From Pyrodictiaceae archaeon (GTDB lineage Archaea; Thermoproteota; Thermoprotei_A; Sulfolobales; Pyrodictiaceae), in assembly GCA_027046105.1 (NCBI GenBank), contig JALTZQ010000028.1, positions 5,617 through 24,281 on the forward strand: 18,665 nucleotides of DNA, written 5' to 3'. This document shows, one piece after another, positions 14,958 through 18,665 of the stretch (the stretch's first letter is position 1; the number at the start of each line of letters is the position of its first letter). Below the pieces are notes generated by a model, which worked only from the letters and a program-made list of their open reading frames with translations, did no database searches and was not told the origin of the DNA. Made by a program: the position numbers and the translations under genes.

Positions 14958-15020
14958 ATAGTTATTGCTTAGCCTAATGGTTACCAAGATATTTGATTGA
15001 GGAGGAATGGGTGAGTATCG

Positions 15021-16379
15021 TTGGAGCAACATATTCATCCTTTAGAGGTGGCTGTGCTTGCTGTAAGATATGCCATGCATTATGGTGCTAGTGAAGCTGA
15101 AGCATTTGTGGTCAAGCTGAGGGGTTTTTCGGCAAAGATAAGAGCGGATAGGCTTGAGGGACTTGATGCTGTTGATGAAATCGGCGTAGGTATAAGAGTC
15201 GCTGTAGGCAAGAAGGTTGGTTTCGCATATGCCAGTGGCGTAGCACGCGAGAGTCTTGAGAGAGCAGCTGCCGATGCTGTTTCAATTGCACGTGCCTCTA
15301 AGGAGGACCCATACTGGGCTGGTTTTGCTCAGCCTAGTAGTAGTTATCCTGAACCCGAGAGTATATATGAGCCTCAATTAGCTTCAACTAGACCAGAATT
15401 GGTCGTGGAAAAAGCCAAGGAAATGATAGATTATGCTCGTGGAAAAGGTGTTAGACTAGTTTTTGGTGGAATTGATATACTGAGGATAGAGAGGGCAGTG
15501 ACTAATACTAGTGGCGTTTACAGGGTTGATGTTGGTACTGTAGCTACTGCTGTTACTGCTTTAAGCTACGAAGTAGGTGGTAGAACCACACCAGTAGTCT
15601 ACAATTATGACTATAGCAGGATAACTATGCCCAGTATTGAACGCTTACTCGATAAAACCGTTGAGGAGGTATTAAAGTGTAAGAATACGGTCAAGGTTAG
15701 TGAAGCAAAAAGGATGGATGTTGTGCTTACGCCTAAAGCTCTAGCTAGCTTATTCCACTACACGATAGGCTATGCTCTTAGAGGGGACAATGCTGTTCGT
15801 AAACGTAGCCCCTATTTTAATAAACTCGATGAACAAGTACTAGATGAAAGACTAACTATTATTGATGATGGTGTTATGAAAAATGGTTTTAATACATGGA
15901 GATTTGATGGAGAGGGAACGGCAACACGAAAGAACATCCTGGTAGAGAAAGGAGTTCTCAGAAACTTCGTCTACGACAATTATTGGGGGCATCGTGCTGG
16001 CTCAGGCTCTACTGGTAACGCTGTGCGAACAGGCTATACTTCACCACCGGCCCCAGGCTACACTAATGTTATTATTGAGCCGGGTGACCTAGCTCCTGAC
16101 GAGCTTCTAGAAGGTACTGTTCTAGTTGCCTATCAAGTACAGGGTGCACACTCATCCAACCCCGATACTGGAGAATATAGTGTACTAGCTAACCCAGGTA
16201 TAATCTATAGGAATGGAGAGGTTGTTGGCTGGGCACCTGGTGTAATAATTAGTGGCAACATGTATGAGGATCTACATAAGAGGTTATACGGCTTATCAAA
16301 GTTAGTTGAGAGAGGCTTACCCGGCTTTAATGCCCCCATGGTGAGGCTATCAAACTTAATGGTTGCTCCGAAACATTAA
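15021..16379 (+). CDS. tldE: TldE/PmbA protease subunit
   Basis: A 452-residue protein of the TldD/PmbA family lacking the zinc site: no HExxxH is present, and the corresponding region reads LFHYTIGYALRGDNAV (about residue 240). That identifies the non-metal TldE (PmbA) subunit, which forms the heterodimer with TldD and helps close the protease chamber. Typical blocks include IGVGIRVAVGKKVGFAYASG near 50-70 and VIISGNMYEDL near the C-terminus. TTG at 15021 is the first possible start after an in-frame TGA at 15012-15014; GGGTGA lies six bases upstream. An overlapping 12-codon ATG frame (15007-15045) with GAGGAGGA directly before it may affect its translation. The partner tldD is at 1862-3238 on the other strand. 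Confidence 0.92.
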   Translation: MEQHIHPLEVAVLAVRYAMHYGASEAEAFVVKLRGFSAKIRADRLEGLDAVDEIGVGIRVAVGKKVGFAYASGVARESLERAAADAVSIARASKEDPYWAGFAQPSSSYPEPESIYEPQLASTRPELVVEKAKEMIDYARGKGVRLVFGGIDILRIERAVTNTSGVYRVDVGTVATAVTALSYEVGGRTTPVVYNYDYSRITMPSIERLLDKTVEEVLKCKNTVKVSEAKRMDVVLTPKALASLFHYTIGYALRGDNAVRKRSPYFNKLDEQVLDERLTIIDDGVMKNGFNTWRFDGEGTATRKNILVEKGVLRNFVYDNYWGHRAGSGSTGNAVRTGYTSPPAPGYTNVIIEPGDLAPDELLEGTVLVAYQVQGAHSSNPDTGEYSVLANPGIIYRNGEVVGWAPGVIISGNMYEDLHKRLYGLSKLVERGLPGFNAPMVRLSNLMVAPKH

Positions 16380-16536
16380 AGGCTATCAAGATGGTGATTC
16401 CAGCTATTTTACCACCAAGTTATTGCATTAATCTTTTTGCCGATCAGGTTAGGGCTTAGCTAGTTGCACAGAGGGGCAAAGTATTCGCAACAATTATGCT
16501 TGGGTAATGCACTAAGTCTAGTGGGGGGTAGTAAAT

Positions 16537-17418
16537 TTGCTACTGGATGATGACGCCTTAGTAGCTGTTTGGAAACGTAGAAAGGAACTCATAGATAAGG
16601 GGCTAGAACGCGTTCTAGTCGAATTACCTGAGGCAGTAGCAGTAGATGTAGCAAAATACATTGTTGAAGGTGGTAAGAGGCTACGTGGCTTTCTCGTCAT
16701 TGAGGTAGCGGAGGCCTTAGGCGGTAAGGCTGAGAAAGCACTTGATGCTGCTGTAGCTATTGAGCTAGTTCATGCTGCTAGTCTTGCTCTTGACGATATT
16801 ATCGACAATGATTACGTGAGGAGAGGGAAACCTGCTGCCTGGATAGCGTTCGGTATACCAAAAACTGTAATGGTCTCTAACCTACTCATCCCTTATGCGC
16901 AACGTATAGTGTTCAATAGCTATGGCGTGGAGGCTTTACGCAGAACCGTAAATGCATGGCTAGATGTTTCACGCGGCGAAGTTCTTGATGCATTCATTCC
17001 ACTAGAGTCTATGGCACCAGAAATGTACGTTGCCATTGTTAGGTTAAAGACTGCTGCCCTTTTTAGGCTAGCTGCTGAACTTGGTGCAATTGCTGCTGGT
17101 AAGAATAATCTAGCCGACGAACTTGGCAGGTACGGAGAAATACTTGGTGTTGCCTATCAGTTCGCGGATGATATTGTGGACGCTGTACGTGAAGAAAGAG
17201 GAGAAGAAGTGGCTGAAACGAAGGGCTATATACTTTTTAAAAGATACTGTAAAGGTGATATCGCCTATGCACTTCGTAAACTACGTGAACTAGTTGAAGA
17301 GGCCGTTACCCTTTCACATAAATTATTTGGCGAAACGAGTACTGTGCTCACACGCCTACCAGTATTTATGGTTAAAGCTATGCTAAGTGAGGTTGGCCTA
17401 GAAAATGCCGCGCTATGA
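16537..17418 (+). CDS. Divergent polyprenyl (geranylgeranyl or longer) diphosphate synthase
   Basis: A 293-residue trans-prenyltransferase that condenses isopentenyl diphosphate with allylic diphosphates; in archaea it makes the C20 or C25 chains of membrane lipids. Both aspartate motifs are intact: DDIID (86-90) and DDIVD (211-215). GGKRLRG (45-51) and RLKTAAL (169-175) are also present. Deviations from typical GGPP synthases: the residue five before the first motif is Ala81 instead of an aromatic, the one just before is Leu85 rather than His, GGKRxRP has Gly for Pro, and the mid-protein GQ is GE. The missing aromatic suggests a longer product or a paralogue. TTG at 16537 is the only start after an in-frame TAG; GGGGGG precedes it. 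The reductase gene begins 14 bases before its stop. The 157 bases after tldE contain no supported gene. Confidence 0.88.
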   Translation: MLLDDDALVAVWKRRKELIDKGLERVLVELPEAVAVDVAKYIVEGGKRLRGFLVIEVAEALGGKAEKALDAAVAIELVHAASLALDDIIDNDYVRRGKPAAWIAFGIPKTVMVSNLLIPYAQRIVFNSYGVEALRRTVNAWLDVSRGEVLDAFIPLESMAPEMYVAIVRLKTAALFRLAAELGAIAAGKNNLADELGRYGEILGVAYQFADDIVDAVREERGEEVAETKGYILFKRYCKGDIAYALRKLRELVEEAVTLSHKLFGETSTVLTRLPVFMVKAMLSEVGLENAAL

Positions 17419-18454
17419 CTTTATAGTTATCGGGGCTGGTCCTGCAGGAGCGGCATTTGCATACTATGCTGCCAGTGAAGGCTATAGTGTAGCCGTCTAC
17501 GACATGGCCCCCAAGCCTGCAATGAAGCCTTGTGGCTGGGTCGTACCTCTAGAGGTTAATGAGTATCTACGACTTCCACCAGAAATTGTTTTACAGAAAG
17601 TACGTGGCTACCGCGTTTTCCTGGACGGTCGCTTATTAGGTGAAGAGTATAATGTTCATCTGGGCTATCACGTGGATAAACCTTCATTGATTAAATGGCT
17701 ACTCGAGAGCACAGATACAATATATGGTAAGTATATTGAGCCCAAGAAGGTTAAGGATCAAGCCCATAATGCTGTTATCTATGCTGGAGGAGGATACAAG
17801 GTTCGTGGCGAACGAATTTTCGCAATACAAGCAATCTACAAGCTGCGTGAACCCGTCAATCCAGAGATTGTTGAGATATGGTTTGATCGGAGCCTTGTAG
17901 GTTACTACTGGTTCTTTCCCGAAACAGAGACTAGGGTAAAAATAGGTGTAGGAGGCTTTGCTTCATACACTGAGCTCGTCTCACGCTTGCACGCATTTGC
18001 TAAAAGGAAAGAAATTGAAGAACGTCTGACTCCAATAAAAGGGGCATGGATCTACGTAGGCGGGGTTAAACCCGACTTTGCGAAACAACCAAGTCTCCCC
18101 GTAATAGGTGAAGCTGCAGGCTTTGTTTACCCTATAAGTGGTGAAGGCATACGTCCATCAATAGCTTCAGCAAAGGCTATCTTTGACTACCTTGTACGAG
18201 GAGAAGAGCCAAGAAAAGTCATAGGCAAGGTTATTGCCTGGATAGAGAGACAGCGACGTTTGCTTATGGCAATAAAAAGGGGAAGCCCCGAGACAAGAGC
18301 TGCTGTGCTTGCATCGCTTCCACCCCGTTTAGCCGTAAAGATAGCTATGGGAACTGCATCATTGCAAGAGATCCTATCGCTAGCTTTGAAAACTCCAGGA
18401 AAGATAGCTAAACTATTGAGACTATTGGTTATGGGAAAAGAGGGCTCGGTGTGA
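17405..18454 (+). CDS. Geranylgeranyl reductase family flavoprotein
   Basis: A 349-residue FAD enzyme of the geranylgeranyl reductase family, which saturates the double bonds of isoprenoid chains in archaeal lipids. The dinucleotide-binding GAGPAG (10-15) opens the protein; KPCGWVVP (41-48) matches the position of the family's KxCGG motif with Trp in place of the second Gly; GYYWFFP (166-172) followed eight residues later by GVG fits the YxWxFP...GxG substrate motif; GEAAGFVYPISGEGIRPS (235-252) is the second FAD site, with Glu where GDAAG is usual. It is shorter than typical archaeal members of about 390-450 residues, mostly after the second FAD motif and in the middle. ATG at 17405 overlaps the synthase by 14 bases, so the two are coupled and likely act on the same lipid chain. 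Confidence 0.9.
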   Translation: MPRYDFIVIGAGPAGAAFAYYAASEGYSVAVYDMAPKPAMKPCGWVVPLEVNEYLRLPPEIVLQKVRGYRVFLDGRLLGEEYNVHLGYHVDKPSLIKWLLESTDTIYGKYIEPKKVKDQAHNAVIYAGGGYKVRGERIFAIQAIYKLREPVNPEIVEIWFDRSLVGYYWFFPETETRVKIGVGGFASYTELVSRLHAFAKRKEIEERLTPIKGAWIYVGGVKPDFAKQPSLPVIGEAAGFVYPISGEGIRPSIASAKAIFDYLVRGEEPRKVIGKVIAWIERQRRLLMAIKRGSPETRAAVLASLPPRLAVKIAMGTASLQEILSLALKTPGKIAKLLRLLVMGKEGSV

Positions 18455-18665
18455 GAGCTCGCGTACATCCTAAACTAATTATTCACTTGGTTTGCTACTC
18501 CTCACAGCCCTCACGGATTAACTCTACAATAAACCCTCTTTATAGACGCGCCGAGAAACGATAATACCATGACATCATTACATTCATTATTTTCAGTTAT
18601 AGTATGTTGCTGGAATAAGTAGTACCAACTACAACAACGATGCTATCGACTCACTCTTTACCAAC

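Larger units (their letters stand above)
14696..15020. other. 325-base stretch without a supported gene
   Basis: The stretch between the 44-codon gene and tldE contains the 3' arm of the first inverted repeat, a 24-codon open frame at 14738-14812 in the same frame as the 44-codon gene but after TAG and TGA stops, a TATA-like box near 14841, and a second nested inverted repeat at 14883-14957. I found no frame of convincing length on either strand and no tRNA features. Confidence 0.6.

Noticed and set aside
14883..14960. Firm call as an H/ACA guide RNA
   Set aside because: Lower stem and ATA fit, but the 5' pocket is about 14 bases, no kink-turn sequence is visible in the apical part, and no target was tested.
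16391..16459. 22-codon frame after tldE
   Set aside because: No ribosome binding site, short, and no recognisable sequence; a weak TGGTG/CACCA hairpin followed by CTTTTTG here could be a terminator but is not convincing.
18538..18622. TATA-like CTTTATAG with an ATG at leaderless distance (18569) opening a 17-codon frame
   Set aside because: Spacing is suggestive, but the peptide is tiny and the last 211 bases otherwise show nothing coding on either strand.
1..18665. tRNA genes, CRISPR arrays, insertion sequences, toxin-antitoxin pairs
   Set aside because: No T-loop-like sequences, no regularly spaced repeats, no transposase frames; the PIN protein is of the ligase-partner family rather than a compact VapC.

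Overview
The window reads as chromosomal DNA from a hyperthermophilic crenarchaeon, most likely of the Desulfurococcales or a relative (inference). The signs are a short crenarchaeal-type XPF nuclease without a helicase domain, a two-subunit ADP-forming acyl-CoA synthetase, an archaeal Lhr helicase, a Pab1020-type RNA ligase with its PIN-domain partner, archaeal isoprenoid lipid genes, frequent TTG and GTG starts, and purine-rich ribosome binding sites that match the archaeal anti-SD. I see no tRNA or rRNA gene, CRISPR array, insertion sequence or phage gene. Gene density is high and strands alternate in short runs.

Bases 1-4075 are a minus-strand run: ADP-forming acyl-CoA synthetase beta subunit, TldD metalloprotease, the synthetase alpha subunit (its start overlaps the tldD end), and the start of an ABC transporter ATPase cut by the window edge. 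tldD therefore sits between the two halves of one energy-conserving enzyme. A small plus-strand gene (4242-4460) follows and converges with a second minus-strand run (7959-4434): a membrane-anchored hypothetical protein, a large Lhr-type helicase, and a 58-residue cysteine-patterned protein with a very strong ribosome binding site.

Bases 8086-11251 hold nucleic-acid enzymes: the XPF nuclease (plus), an unknown 141-residue protein (minus), and a tight plus-strand pair of ATP-dependent RNA ligase and PIN-domain partner. A minus-strand NSUN/RsmB-type RNA methyltransferase with an altered SAM loop, followed by GatA, fills 14116-11272. Lhr, XPF, RNA ligase, PIN protein, RNA methyltransferase and GatA together give the centre of the window a DNA-repair, RNA-processing and translation flavour.

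Bases 14296-15020 are the least explained part: a two-helix membrane microprotein, a likely 44-residue gene with a TATA box and an inverted repeat at its promoter, and two long imperfect inverted repeats that could fold as RNA, the second behind a good TATA box and ahead of tldE. The last part holds TldE (partner of TldD, 12 kb away) and an overlapping pair of a divergent polyprenyl diphosphate synthase and a geranylgeranyl reductase, presumably for membrane lipid cores. Bases 18455-18665 hold nothing I can support.
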